A stretch of 35,739 nucleotides of DNA from a virus, in the IMG/VR virus record IMGVR_UViG_3300020182_000093, positions 1 to 35,739 of that record, one strand, 5' to 3'. The notes under the pieces are model-generated. The model was not told the DNA's origin. It saw only the letters and a list, made by a program, of their open reading frames with translations, and did not search any database. Of the stretch, positions 7,031 through 16,870 are shown in pieces (position 1 is the first letter of the stretch; every line of letters starts with the position of its first letter). A program made the position numbers and the translations under genes.

Positions 7031-9315
7031 TGGCGAGAGGCCCTAAAGTAAAAGCTGGTAGTGTTCGTATTCCTGTTAGGGAAGAGAAGCGTCCTGTTGT
7101 AACCCCTATACAGCCTGCAGGCTTTAATATTCCTAGAGCGCAGCCTGTTGTAGCTACTGCTGCGCAGCCAGCAGGTTTTGACATGCCTAGAGCGCAGCCT
7201 CCTGTGTTCTCAGACTTTAGCACTTTAGCCGATACTGAGCTTACTAATGCGTTAGCTGCTTTTGAACCAGAAACTTTTGAGACTGAACAAGAGGCTGAAG
7301 AGCTGTTAAACATAGAGGGTTACGAGCCAACTTCTTTGATGACTTATGGCCCAAATGATGAAAAGTACTTTCAAGGTATTAAAGCTCAAGACTATGGCGC
7401 TGCCCCTACTTACGAAACTCCTGACGAAGCGTTAAGTAACTACGGTGCGTTTACTGAAGAAGTAAATAATCAGATGTTGCAGACAGCTTCAAAGTATAAC
7501 TACAATAATTTTGATCCCGGTGATGTTGCTAGAGCAGGTTTTTCAGGGATTAATAGTCCTGCTTCTGAAGCTGCTTCTAATAGAGTATCTGAGTATCTTA
7601 GACAAAACCAAATACCTCCCTCTATAGAAGTAGATGGTCAAACCTTATATTTTACTTCAGGTTTTGGAGAAGATACTTTAGCACAGACACTAGGTGACGA
7701 CTACAGTGCTTCAGGGTCTTACCAGTCTTATGGCCCAGCGGGTACTTACTCTACGGTCTACATACCTTCTGAGAGTGTCTTTGCAGGTATTAACCCCTAT
7801 CTAAGAGCAGCCCTTGGTATGGCCACTGGCGGTGCTTCAGAAGCTTTCATTTCAGCAGCGCGTGGTTTAAGCGGAGAAACGCTACACGCTAGTGACTGGA
7901 TGAACTTAGCTACTACTGGTATGAACATTTACCAAGACCAAGCTGCTCAGGCTGCACAAGTTGCGGGAGGAGGAGCCGCACAAACAACAGCGGGTACTCA
8001 AGCAGGTTTATCTGCAGGAGACATTGCCGTTAATGATGCAATAGCAAGCGGAGCTATAGATGTCAACGACATTAACGCAGCAGCTCAAGCTCAACAAATT
8101 GCTGATGCAGCTAATGCAGCCGCAGCTACTAATGATTTTTTATTAACAGTAGGACAAGTAGGTTTAGATGCTTTTACTGGAGGCCAAGACCCCTTTACTT
8201 TAAACTACGGACAACTAGCATCAGATGTTTTGTCAGACATGGGTACAGGCGTAGACCCTCGTGTTTACTTTGGAGCGCCCACTACTGATGATGGTTTGTT
8301 TGCAGGCACTAACGGCTCTGGTCGGTTTGCGGAAAACTTAGGCACTTTAGGAAATCTTCTTACAGGCTTAGGCGGCTTAGGTGATTTGCCTGAAGGTCGT
8401 AATCTTTCTGATCTAATAGAACTAGCTACAAGCCAAGGCCGTGACGGTGTAGACGGAGCTGCTGGAGCTGCAGGAGCTGATGGGCGTGACGGAGTAGATG
8501 GCGCTACAGGAGCTACGGGCGCTACAGGAGCTACGGGCGCTGCAGGAGCTACGGGCGCTGCAGGAGCTACGGGCGCTGCAGGAGCTGCAGGAAGAGATGG
8601 CACTGATGGACGTGATGGTGTAGACGGAGCAGCAGGACGTGATGGTGTAGACGGCGCTCAAGGTATTCAAGGTGAACGTGGAGCCACAGGAGCTACAGGA
8701 GCTACAGGAGCGCAAGGTGAACGGGGGGAGCGCGGAGAAACAGGAACCTTTGATGCTTCAGCTCTTGAGGGACTAGCTACATCAGAAGAACTCGCTGACC
8801 TGTCTACTCTTAGTAATGAAGATGTTGTTACTGCTTTGGAAACTTATGGCGGTCTTACTACTGCTGACGCTACAGAGTTGTTGGAAGATGTTTCTACTTT
8901 AAGTACCGAAGACTTACAGGATGCTTTTGAAAACTACGGCATGTCAACCGAAGAGTTTACAGGTGCGTTAGGTGAGTTCCAAGAAGCCTTTGGTGAAGGC
9001 TTAGGTGGTATAGCTTCAGGCATTGAAGGTTTAGGTACAGGACTTGAGGGTCTTGGTGAAGCATTTGGTGCAGGTGTAGAAGGATTAGGCCAAGGAATAG
9101 AAGGCTTAGGGGAAGCTCTAGGCACAGGGCTGGGAGGTTTAGGTCAAGGTTTGTTTGGTTTAGGTATAGGCCAAGCACAGACAGCTGAACAACAAAGACT
9201 AGCAGCACTCATGCCTGATAGGACAACCGCTGGTTTGTTTGAACCATTTAGATTTAAAACTCAAGTACAAGACACACAAGAACTTGTTAAATTATTACAA
9301 AGAAGGAATGTCTAA
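7030..9315 (+). CDS. Large virion protein with collagen-like domain
   Basis: The 761-residue protein has four regions. Residues 1-75 are Pro-rich with a repeated unit ([24 protein letters not shown]). Residues about 75-465 are a mixed region with Ala-rich helices. Residues 470-574 are an uninterrupted Gly-X-Y collagen-like stretch of about 35 triplets ([19 protein letters not shown]). Residues about 656-716 are a Gly-Leu-Gly heptad-like repeat ([18 protein letters not shown]). Collagen-like segments in phages form trimeric stalks. The gene lies directly before the tail adaptor and nozzle genes, so a fibre, appendage or head-tail decoration role is likely. The last 45 residues ([20 protein letters not shown]) may be the virion anchor. 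No enzyme motif was recognised. Confidence 0.75.
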   Translation: MARGPKVKAGSVRIPVREEKRPVVTPIQPAGFNIPRAQPVVATAAQPAGFDMPRAQPPVFSDFSTLADTELTNALAAFEPETFETEQEAEELLNIEGYEPTSLMTYGPNDEKYFQGIKAQDYGAAPTYETPDEALSNYGAFTEEVNNQMLQTASKYNYNNFDPGDVARAGFSGINSPASEAASNRVSEYLRQNQIPPSIEVDGQTLYFTSGFGEDTLAQTLGDDYSASGSYQSYGPAGTYSTVYIPSESVFAGINPYLRAALGMATGGASEAFISAARGLSGETLHASDWMNLATTGMNIYQDQAAQAAQVAGGGAAQTTAGTQAGLSAGDIAVNDAIASGAIDVNDINAAAQAQQIADAANAAAATNDFLLTVGQVGLDAFTGGQDPFTLNYGQLASDVLSDMGTGVDPRVYFGAPTTDDGLFAGTNGSGRFAENLGTLGNLLTGLGGLGDLPEGRNLSDLIELATSQGRDGVDGAAGAAGADGRDGVDGATGATGATGATGAAGATGAAGATGAAGAAGRDGTDGRDGVDGAAGRDGVDGAQGIQGERGATGATGATGAQGERGERGETGTFDASALEGLATSEELADLSTLSNEDVVTALETYGGLTTADATELLEDVSTLSTEDLQDAFENYGMSTEEFTGALGEFQEAFGEGLGGIASGIEGLGTGLEGLGEAFGAGVEGLGQGIEGLGEALGTGLGGLGQGLFGLGIGQAQTAEQQRLAALMPDRTTAGLFEPFRFKTQVQDTQELVKLLQRRNV
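8509..8580 (+). repeat. Four 18-bp tandem repeats in the collagen-like region
   Basis: Four copies of GGAGCTACGGGCGCTRCA, starting at 8509, 8527, 8545 and 8563, encode GATGAT or GATGAA units. Near identity at synonymous positions shows recent tandem expansion, so stalk length probably varies between strains. Confidence 0.9.
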
Positions 9316-9959
9316 TGACATACTTACAGTTAGTCAATAGCGTACTACGTAGGCTACGTGAAGACGAAGTAACCTCAGTCTCTCAAAACAGCTACTCCAA
9401 ACTTATTGGAGAGTTTGTTAATGACGCTAAACGCTCCGTAGAAGATGCTTATGACTGGACAGCTCTACGTACTACACTGACTGTAACCACAGACGATACA
9501 ACCTTTAACTATGTGTTGACTGGTTCACAGAACAGGATGAAGCTGTTGGATGTTATTAATGACACCTCAGACTTCTTCATGCAGTACCGTCCTTCTCGCT
9601 GGATGGACAACGCTTTCTTGATTGAGACACCGCCTCTAGGCTCTCCACAGTTCTACAGCTTCAACGGTGTTAACGCTGCTGGTGACAACGCTGTCGATGT
9701 GTATCCTAAGCCTGACGGTGTGTATCAGCTACGGTTTAACGTGGTGCTACGTACAGCAGACTTTACAGAAGACACAGAGACTTTGGCAGTACCTTCGTCA
9801 CCCGTTGTACAGCTTGCTACAGCACTGGGTGCTAGAGAGCGTGGAGAGACTGGCGGTACAAGTGCAGCAGAGTTGTTTGGTTTGGCTGACAATACTTTGT
9901 CCGATGCTATTGCTATAGATGCGTCACAACATCCTGAAGAAACTATCTGGTATTCTTAA
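9315..9959 (+). CDS. Tail tubular protein A-like head-tail adaptor
   Basis: The 214-residue protein begins [20 protein letters not shown] and has NSYSKLIGEFVNDAKRSVED followed by an aromatic AYDWTALR. This is the typical N-terminus of T7 gp11-like adaptor proteins, which dock below the portal and hold the nozzle. The middle (QYRPSRWMDNAFL) and the end (ALGARERGETGGTSAAELFGLA) also fit that family. It overlaps both neighbours at TAATG-type junctions. Identity is supported by the following gene being the nozzle protein. Confidence 0.8.
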   Translation: MTYLQLVNSVLRRLREDEVTSVSQNSYSKLIGEFVNDAKRSVEDAYDWTALRTTLTVTTDDTTFNYVLTGSQNRMKLLDVINDTSDFFMQYRPSRWMDNAFLIETPPLGSPQFYSFNGVNAAGDNAVDVYPKPDGVYQLRFNVVLRTADFTEDTETLAVPSSPVVQLATALGARERGETGGTSAAELFGLADNTLSDAIAIDASQHPEETIWYS

Positions 9960-11491
9960 TGGCACAACAACTACAGAACATAACAGTAGCCGCCCCCGGC
10001 TTTGCTGGTCTAAACACACAGGACTCCCCCATAGGGATTGATCCTTCGTTTGCTTCTGTTGCAGACAACTGTGTTATTGATCAGCTAGGCCGTATTGGTG
10101 CGCGTAAAGGCTGGGAAGAAGTCTCTACTAACGGTGCTTCTGTGTTAGGCAGTAGCCGTGGTATAGAGACTGTGTACGAGTTTATTGATAACTCTGGTGA
10201 TAAGTATGTCATATCAGCAGGTAACAATAAATTATTCACAGGCACTACCACGTTAACAGACGCTACTCCTGCCGGGTACACGCCTACAGCTAATAACTGG
10301 AAAGCTGTTACTTTAAACGACCATGTCTACTTATTCCAAAGAGACCACGAGTACGTGCTAGGTACAGACCATGGTGGTTCGTTTGTACTGGAAGAACATT
10401 CAGCACATACTCACGCAACAGGCACACCACCAGAGGCTAATGAAGTCTTAGCAGCATACGGTCGTCTCTGGGCAGCAGACATTACAGGTAACAAGCACAC
10501 TGTCTACTGGTCTGATCTACTAAATGGTCATCATTGGACAGGCGGTACGTCAGGCTCGTTAGACGTTACTACTGTATGGCCTACAGGCTTTGACGAGATA
10601 ACGGCTCTAGCGGCCCACAATGGCTTCCTAATCATCTTTGGCAAGAAGTCTATACTGGTGTACTCAGGAGCCTCCTCCCCTGCCTCTATGACGCTTACAG
10701 ACACCATAGAAGGCGTTGGCTGTATAGCTCGTGACTCAGTACAACATACAGGTACTGATATATTGTTCTTGTCTGAGACAGGTGTACGTAGCTTTGGCAG
10801 GACTATACAAGAAAAGTCCATGCCTATAAACGATATAAGCAAGAATGTACGTACTGACTTGATGGGTTTGGTAAGTTTACAAACTAACGCTATTAAGTCT
10901 TTGTACAGTTCCGACAATGCTTTTTACTTGTTGACACTGCCTGATAGTAATCTTGTGTACTGCTTTGATATGCGCACCGCCTTGCCTGATGGCTCACAAC
11001 GTGCTACTACATGGTCTGGTATTTATCCTCTATCCTTTGCTGTACTTGAGGACGGCGATATATACATAGGCATTTCTTCAGGCATTGTTAAGTACACAGG
11101 CTACATGGACGGTGCTAATAAGTATGAGATGCGTTACTTTAGTAACCCTATGGACTTTGGTAATACATCTAATCTGAAGTTCCTAAAGAAGTTTAACTTG
11201 ACTATCATTGGTGGTCAGAACACACCTACTACTCTGAACTGGGGTTATGACTACACAGCTAACTACACTAAGCAAACCTTTGTATTCGGCTCTAGTAACA
11301 TTGCTGAGTATGGTATAGCAGAGTACAACACCACAGGCGAGTACACCTCTTCTATTCTTATCAACACTCCAAAGGTAAACACCAGTGGTAGTGGTGAAGT
11401 AGTAACTATTGGCCTTGAGGCGGAAGTCAACGGTGCTGCTTTCTCTATTCAAAAAATCGACATACACGCTCTACTAGGGAGACTTATCTAA
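9959..11491 (+). CDS. Tail nozzle protein (T7 gp12-like tail tubular protein B)
   Basis: The 510-residue, beta-rich protein begins AQQLQNITVAAPGFAGLNTQ, then DSPIGIDPSFASVADNCVID and GRIGARKGW. This start is shared by many podovirus nozzle or stabilisation proteins. Repeated aromatic and Asp-rich strands (VYLFQRDHEYVLG, LLNGHHWTG, FLSETGVRSFGR) suggest beta-propeller blades as in T7 gp12, which forms the tip of the short tail and channels DNA. It starts on the last base of the adaptor stop codon. No lysozyme or other enzyme motif is visible. Confidence 0.8.
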   Translation: MAQQLQNITVAAPGFAGLNTQDSPIGIDPSFASVADNCVIDQLGRIGARKGWEEVSTNGASVLGSSRGIETVYEFIDNSGDKYVISAGNNKLFTGTTTLTDATPAGYTPTANNWKAVTLNDHVYLFQRDHEYVLGTDHGGSFVLEEHSAHTHATGTPPEANEVLAAYGRLWAADITGNKHTVYWSDLLNGHHWTGGTSGSLDVTTVWPTGFDEITALAAHNGFLIIFGKKSILVYSGASSPASMTLTDTIEGVGCIARDSVQHTGTDILFLSETGVRSFGRTIQEKSMPINDISKNVRTDLMGLVSLQTNAIKSLYSSDNAFYLLTLPDSNLVYCFDMRTALPDGSQRATTWSGIYPLSFAVLEDGDIYIGISSGIVKYTGYMDGANKYEMRYFSNPMDFGNTSNLKFLKKFNLTIIGGQNTPTTLNWGYDYTANYTKQTFVFGSSNIAEYGIAEYNTTGEYTSSILINTPKVNTSGSGEVVTIGLEAEVNGAAFSIQKIDIHALLGRLI

Positions 11492-11725
11492 ATGTCTAAT
11501 TACACTAAGACAACTAACTTTGCTACAAAGGATTCTCTCCCTTCAGGCAATGCTGCGAAGATTGTGAGAGGAACAGAGATTGACACTGAGTTCAACAACA
11601 TAGCGACAGCCAGTGCTACTAAGGCTAACTCAGCTGATCCTACATTTACTGGTACTGTTACAGCCGCTACCGTAAACGTCACAGGTACACTGACGGCTGA
11701 CACAATTACTGGAGGGTCTTACTAA
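11492..11725 (+). CDS. Small fibre-like virion protein (77 aa)
   Basis: The sequence starts MSNYTKTTNFATKDSLPSGN, followed by AAKIVRGTEIDTEFNNIATA and TFTGTVTAATVNVTG, and ends TADTITGGSY. This is the start module of many marine phage tail fibres, but here it stands alone as a complete short gene. Its last residues resemble the LNGGTY end of the repeat fibre at 1923-3431. It may be a small fibre adaptor or a remnant of a longer fibre. It abuts the nozzle gene and overlaps the next ATG. Confidence 0.7.
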   Translation: MSNYTKTTNFATKDSLPSGNAAKIVRGTEIDTEFNNIATASATKANSADPTFTGTVTAATVNVTGTLTADTITGGSY

Positions 11726-12798
11726 TGGCTAATGGTTTTTTACAAAGCGGTTTTGCAGGAACTACGCCTAACTTTAACCCAGTGCCTAACATACTGACCA
11801 ACACTAGCCCTAACCCTGTAAACGCTAATGCTTTACAACAGCCTATGGGTACTCAAGCTAGCGGCGGTAACTTCTTAGGCAACCTAATGAACTTAGGTGG
11901 TCAGTACTACATGGGCCAAGAGGGTATTAGAAGTGCTGAAGGCATTGGTCGTCAAGGCATGCAGCAAGCTCAGGCGTTAGCACAACAGGCTAGGGCAGAT
12001 ACTGAGTTTAGACCTTTCACTGTAACCACAGGCACAGGCGTATCACAGACAACCCCTACAGGCGGTTTAGACGTAGGACTAGGTACTACAGCAGGTGCAT
12101 TGGAACAGCAGTTACAAGGACAGGCAGGAGGTTTGTTTGGCCGCGTAGGTGTTGACCCTGCTACAGCACAACAGGAATACTTTGAGCAGATCAGAGGTGT
12201 ACAACGTCCTGAAGAGGAGCGTCAGCGTCTTGCTATGGAAGAGCGCCTGTTAGGTCAAGGACGTTTAGGTTTGATGACATCACAATATGGTGGCGCACCT
12301 GAGCAGTTTGCTCTAGCCAAGGCACAGGAAGAAGCACGTAACCAAGCGGCTGTCATGGCTCGTTCACAAGCTCTAGCAGAGCAGCAGCAAGCACTACAGA
12401 TGGGCAGCGGGCTGTTGGGACAAAGCTTTGTACCACAGCAGCAGCAGCTGGATGCACTGACTGCAGCTACTAACATTGCTAACATCGCAGGCACAGGCCA
12501 AAGAACTGGCGCACAACTGGCAGCTCAGTTAGGTTCTCAAGGTTTAGAGAATCTTATTAGAAGCTATGAAAACGTAGGTCTTCTTGAGCAGCAAGAGCAA
12601 GACACCTTGGCTCGTTTGCTGCTAGGTGGTGCAGGTGGTCAGTCAGGAATGCTGTCAAGTTTAGGTGTAGGTGAGAGCAGCACTCCTGATTGGATTAAAG
12701 GCATTGGAGATTACTTTGGTTTTGGTGGTGAATCGGGAAGTAGAGACGTAGCTGCCGCTGGCGGATTGTTTGGTCGTATCTTTGGAGGTGGCTCATAA
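11725..12798 (+). CDS. Putative internal virion protein (357 aa)
   Basis: The protein is Gly-, Gln- and Ala-rich. After a short Pro/Asn-rich head, residues about 60-90 read GIRSAEGIGRQGMQQAQALA. Residues about 145-240 are a Gln/Glu-rich helix (RPEEERQRLAMEERLLGQGR). The C-terminus is Gly-rich (GLFGRIFGGGS). It lies after the nozzle where T7 encodes gp14-gp16, the proteins ejected ahead of DNA to build a channel through the envelope. Size, helical composition and order suit a gp14-like role. No catalytic motif is visible. Confidence 0.6.
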   Translation: MANGFLQSGFAGTTPNFNPVPNILTNTSPNPVNANALQQPMGTQASGGNFLGNLMNLGGQYYMGQEGIRSAEGIGRQGMQQAQALAQQARADTEFRPFTVTTGTGVSQTTPTGGLDVGLGTTAGALEQQLQGQAGGLFGRVGVDPATAQQEYFEQIRGVQRPEEERQRLAMEERLLGQGRLGLMTSQYGGAPEQFALAKAQEEARNQAAVMARSQALAEQQQALQMGSGLLGQSFVPQQQQLDALTAATNIANIAGTGQRTGAQLAAQLGSQGLENLIRSYENVGLLEQQEQDTLARLLLGGAGGQSGMLSSLGVGESSTPDWIKGIGDYFGFGGESGSRDVAAAGGLFGRIFGGGS

Positions 12799-13658
12799 TG
12801 GCTATTGACTATTCAGGATTACTAACGGGTATTTCTAAAGACCCTAAAGCGGAAGCTGCTGAAATGCTAGCTCAGTCCGCCATTGCACAGAACCCTAACC
12901 TATACGCAGGTACACAATACGCTATGGGTCAAGCTCCTAGACGTGAAGCTGCAATGCGTCAGGCTGCTGGTGGTCTGTTGGGTAGAGACTTACGTAGTCC
13001 TGCGGAAAGGGCTAGACAAGAACTACAGCAAATGTCCACGTCTCCTGACTTTAACCCTAGCGAACCTGCACAACAAAAGAAACTACTAGAGTTAGCTCGT
13101 GTTGTCAACCCTGCGGAAGCAGTAAAAGTTGCATCTCAAATAGAACAACAGAATGCTTTGCGTAATTCTTTAATTAAAATAGCAAGAGCGCAAGGTAACA
13201 CAGAGATAGAAGAGTTCTTAAAAGCAGGTGGTGATCCTAGTAAAGCTGCTGAAGTATTGTTCCGTAAGAAAAGTGTTGTAGAGCCTAAAAGCTATGTTAT
13301 GACTGAAGTAAAAAAAGATGAGTATTTAGACAGGTGGGGCCAGCTTACTGACGAACAGAAAGTAGCTTCAGGTGTTGCGGTTCCCGGTAGAATCTATGGA
13401 ATTAATGAAGACTCTACAAAACTTAATCAACTGTTTGCAAGAGCTGAACAAATCTTTGCTACCAAGCCGACTAGAGGTGGTCGTCCTGCTGCCCTAGAGC
13501 AAGCCATGATGGAAGCATCGGGAGCTGCACCAGTTATACCTACTATTGGCGGCGTAGCTGCACTTCCTGAAGGTGGCCCTGCGGCTGTAACTGCTGCCGC
13601 TAATGCAGCCGCTAAAGACCCTTACGTAGACACGGTCAACCTCGTTATAGGAGAGTAA
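12798..13658 (+). CDS. Putative internal virion protein (286 aa)
   Basis: The protein is helical and Ala-rich, beginning MAIDYSGLLTGISKDPKAEA. A long charged middle includes NPAEAVKVASQIEQQNALRN and AEVLFRKKSVVEPKSYVMTE. The end is Pro/Ala-rich (GGVAALPEGGPAAVTAAANA). No membrane span or enzyme motif is seen. The gene overlaps the stop of its neighbour (TAATGG). It stands where the second ejection protein gene is expected, and function is inferred from that order only. Confidence 0.55.
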   Translation: MAIDYSGLLTGISKDPKAEAAEMLAQSAIAQNPNLYAGTQYAMGQAPRREAAMRQAAGGLLGRDLRSPAERARQELQQMSTSPDFNPSEPAQQKKLLELARVVNPAEAVKVASQIEQQNALRNSLIKIARAQGNTEIEEFLKAGGDPSKAAEVLFRKKSVVEPKSYVMTEVKKDEYLDRWGQLTDEQKVASGVAVPGRIYGINEDSTKLNQLFARAEQIFATKPTRGGRPAALEQAMMEASGAAPVIPTIGGVAALPEGGPAAVTAAANAAAKDPYVDTVNLVIGE

Positions 13659-13660
13659 TC

Positions 13661-16600
13661 TTGGCTATAAACTTGCAAGATAGCTTGTTGGATACTGTTA
13701 AGAAAGCCGTAGAAGGTGGTATACTTCTTCCTCAAGATTACAGTTCGGCAATAACTGCATCAAAAGATGACCCTGAAGTTGTGCGGTACTTAGAAGGTTT
13801 AATGCCTAAGACTCCAGAGGCTATCCCTGCGTCTGCTTCTAATAGCAGGAGAGCAGAGGTACAGGCTCAACGTGAGCGTGTTCAAGAGCAGCCCGGTGAA
13901 TCTCCAAAGCCTGCGGATAAAACTAGAAAACCAAAGAAGGAAGCTGAAGTTGTCGAACAAGAGGGTGACATAATTACCCGTGAAGACATTTTAGGTTCTG
14001 AGACTTTACGTAGACATGGTGTCAAGCCCGGTGATCGTTTAATTGACGGTAAGGTTAAGCGTGTGTTCTCTACTAAGGAAGATAGCGTAGAGTTAGGACA
14101 CCGTGTAACAGCGGAGGACTTAGCTGTCTCTCCCCGTCTGCGTGAGCTAGACGCTCAGGTAGGTGATAGGATTGTAAACAAAGCACTGATACCTGTTAGC
14201 CGTGATGATGCTTGGATGCAGCTTCAGTATGGGTTTGACGAGCCTGAAGGCTTTGGACTAACGGAAAGCTTAGGTGTTTTCTTGGAGTCTCGTATCCCTA
14301 TTGGTGAACTAAGCTTTGACTTTACTGTTAATAACTTTAGAGACTTAGTTGCTCTTCCGTCCACAATGGCAAGCTACAGTTCTCCTGACGAACTATATGG
14401 CGAAGGCTTTTCACAAGCTCCTCCTGAGCAGCGTAGGGAAATGATCCTTGCTAAAAAGGAACGAGACCTTGAAGAAGAGTATAGTCAGTACTTTGAACCT
14501 AACCCAGACTCTGCTTATAGGACAGCGGGTAATGTACTAGGCCAGCTTGCAGACCCCACTACTTTACTTCCTGCCGGTAGCAGTTACTTAGGTATGGCAG
14601 GTATAGGAGCAGCAGTAGGGGGAAGCTCTAGTGTTGCACAAGACCTTGCACTTGAGGGTGATGTTGACTGGACAAAAGCAGCTTTAAGTACAGCCGCTGG
14701 TGCTGTATTGGCTCCTGCTACAGGTAAAGTAATTAATGTAGTAGGCGGTAAAGTAGCTGATCGTGGAGCTACAAAACTACAGAACAAGGCACAGGCTGTA
14801 GTTGATGAACACTTTAATTCAGGCGGCACTATTGAAGGAATCAGAGATGCTTGGGCTAACGCAGGTATAAACCCTCAAGCCTTAGAAGCAGCCGCTACAC
14901 GTACTGGTAAAAAGATAAAGATACCTAACAAAGCTTCTCGTGCAGAGCAAGCAGTAGAAGAGTCCATTACTAGAGACAGTGCAGTATCTCGTTTGTATAG
15001 TCCTAAGTTAGATAAATTCTTAGGCTCTATGTCAACGAGAATAGGAAACATTAGTGAGACTATATTAGGAGGCATGCGTAGGTTTGAGTTTGACACGCAC
15101 ACTAAAACTTCTCAAGCATCTAAAGCTGCTGAACCTTTCCTGCGCGAGATGAAAGGGCTGGCTGCTGACACTAAAAAGAACATAGCTAAGTATTTATACA
15201 ATGGTGACTTTAAGGCAGCTAAGAACTTAATGTCAGACACAATGTCAAAAGAGTTTGACAACGTAGTTGTTCCCTTATTAAACGACTTAGGCGAAGAGCT
15301 ACAAGCTGCTGGCCATACCTTTGCTAAAGTAGATAACTATTTCCCGCGCCCTGTGACAGACTATGACGGACTGTCTGTTTCATTGGGTAAAGAAAAGCAA
15401 GGTTACATAAGACAACAGCTGGAAGCCTACGCTCGTAAGAAAAAGACAGAGGTGTCTAACCTGTCCAACCAAGAGCGTAGTGAAATTATTGATTTAGTTA
15501 TGCGTGGTTATCGACAAACTGTTGATGGCAGTAAGTTGCGTTTTGCTAAACAACGTAAGCTAGATGAAGTTACTGAAGACCAGCTACAGTACTACGCCTC
15601 TCCTGAAGAAGCCCTGTCTATGTACTTACGTAACTCTATACATGACATTGAAAAAAGAAAGTTCTTTGGTCGTTTTAAAGCAGACAAAGATGTAGAGGGT
15701 AAGTTTAGTACGTCAAGTTCTATTGGCGAGTTAGTTGATAGAGCTATGAAAGATGGAGACATAGTTCCAGAGAGAGAGCTAGAACTTAAAGAACTATTGT
15801 CATCTCGTTTTGTAGGCGGTGAGCAAACAGCAGGCGCTGTGTCTTCTACTATTAAAGACTTAGGATACATGGGTACTATTGCTAACCCTGTATCCTCTGT
15901 TACGCAGTTAGCTGACGCGGGTATTGCTTCTGCTTTAAAAGGTTTTAGAAACACAATCAGTTCAATGTTTGGAACAAAAGATTTAAAGATAATTGACGTT
16001 GGTTTGGATGAAGTAATTACTAAAGAACTTTCCGTTGGCGATCCCCGTTTATCTGCAAGAGCTTTGGATAAACTGATGGGTGCTGCTGGTTTTAAGTTTA
16101 TGGATAGGCTAGGTAAAGAGACTTTAATTAACGCCTCCTTTAAGAAGGCTCAACAAATGGTTAAGTCTCCTAAAGGAGAAGCAGCATTCCGTAAGCAAAT
16201 AGGAAAGACATACGGTGACGACACAGAAGCACTGATTGCTGACCTAAAAGCAGGAGATATTACTGACAATGTTAAGTTCTATGCTTTTAATGAACTGTCA
16301 GACGTACAGCCAGTTACTATGCTAGAGTTGCCTGAAGCCTACGCTAACATGAAAGGCGGTCGGCTTCTTTACATGCTTAAATCTTTTACTTTAAAGCAGA
16401 TTGATCTTGTTCGTAAAAAAGTAGTACAGCAGTGGAACAAAGGAAATAAAGTAGAGGCAGTTAAAAATGCTGCGGTTCTTGCTGGTTATATTACAACAGC
16501 TAACGTAGCTACTGGTGTTGTTAAAGACATAATGCAGGGTCGTGAAGTTAAACCCGAAGACATACCTGACAAGGCTTTATGGGCGTTGCTGGGTAACTTT

Positions 16601-16870
16601 GGTATGAACGAGTACATGTATAATAAGTACCTCAAACAAGGAAAAGTAATAGAAGGTGCAATTGCTTACGTATCTCCAGCCACTCCTATAGTAGAGGCTG
16701 TCCTTACATTAGGAACTGAACTGCCTAAAGATGATCCACAGCTTGCGTCTACACTTAACGCTGTTCCTTTGTTTGGTAAGCTTGCATATAACTGGCTGGC
16801 TGGAGGTGCTGAGAAATACAACGAGCGTCAAGAAAAGAAACGTAGAGATGAACTACTAGGGAGAGACTAA
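13661..16870 (+). CDS. Large internal virion / DNA-ejection protein (1069 aa)
   Basis: This is the largest protein of the phage. The start is a TTG at 13661 with a strong AGGAGAG ribosome-binding site 5 bases upstream; no closer ATG fits. Residues about 70-110 are charged and low in complexity (RTRKPKKEAEVVEQ-like). Residues about 305-365 carry hydrophobic Gly/Ala segments (YLGMAGIGAAVGGSSSVAQD) that could insert in membranes. The remaining part is mostly helical, ending EKKRRDELLGRD. Length, position and composition match T7 gp16-type ejection proteins. I could not find a convincing transglycosylase or peptidase active site, so a wall-degrading role is not supported. Confidence 0.65.
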   Translation: MAINLQDSLLDTVKKAVEGGILLPQDYSSAITASKDDPEVVRYLEGLMPKTPEAIPASASNSRRAEVQAQRERVQEQPGESPKPADKTRKPKKEAEVVEQEGDIITREDILGSETLRRHGVKPGDRLIDGKVKRVFSTKEDSVELGHRVTAEDLAVSPRLRELDAQVGDRIVNKALIPVSRDDAWMQLQYGFDEPEGFGLTESLGVFLESRIPIGELSFDFTVNNFRDLVALPSTMASYSSPDELYGEGFSQAPPEQRREMILAKKERDLEEEYSQYFEPNPDSAYRTAGNVLGQLADPTTLLPAGSSYLGMAGIGAAVGGSSSVAQDLALEGDVDWTKAALSTAAGAVLAPATGKVINVVGGKVADRGATKLQNKAQAVVDEHFNSGGTIEGIRDAWANAGINPQALEAAATRTGKKIKIPNKASRAEQAVEESITRDSAVSRLYSPKLDKFLGSMSTRIGNISETILGGMRRFEFDTHTKTSQASKAAEPFLREMKGLAADTKKNIAKYLYNGDFKAAKNLMSDTMSKEFDNVVVPLLNDLGEELQAAGHTFAKVDNYFPRPVTDYDGLSVSLGKEKQGYIRQQLEAYARKKKTEVSNLSNQERSEIIDLVMRGYRQTVDGSKLRFAKQRKLDEVTEDQLQYYASPEEALSMYLRNSIHDIEKRKFFGRFKADKDVEGKFSTSSSIGELVDRAMKDGDIVPERELELKELLSSRFVGGEQTAGAVSSTIKDLGYMGTIANPVSSVTQLADAGIASALKGFRNTISSMFGTKDLKIIDVGLDEVITKELSVGDPRLSARALDKLMGAAGFKFMDRLGKETLINASFKKAQQMVKSPKGEAAFRKQIGKTYGDDTEALIADLKAGDITDNVKFYAFNELSDVQPVTMLELPEAYANMKGGRLLYMLKSFTLKQIDLVRKKVVQQWNKGNKVEAVKNAAVLAGYITTANVATGVVKDIMQGREVKPEDIPDKALWALLGNFGMNEYMYNKYLKQGKVIEGAIAYVSPATPIVEAVLTLGTELPKDDPQLASTLNAVPLFGKLAYNWLAGGAEKYNERQEKKRRDELLGRD

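Noticed and set aside
8265-8715. Antisense open frames rich in Pro/Ala or Ser/Cys
   Set aside because: They mirror the collagen-like Gly-X-Y repeats of the sense gene.
13661-16870. Lysozyme or transglycosylase domain in the large ejection protein
   Set aside because: I looked for a catalytic Glu in a Gly-rich SLT-type context and found none that is convincing.
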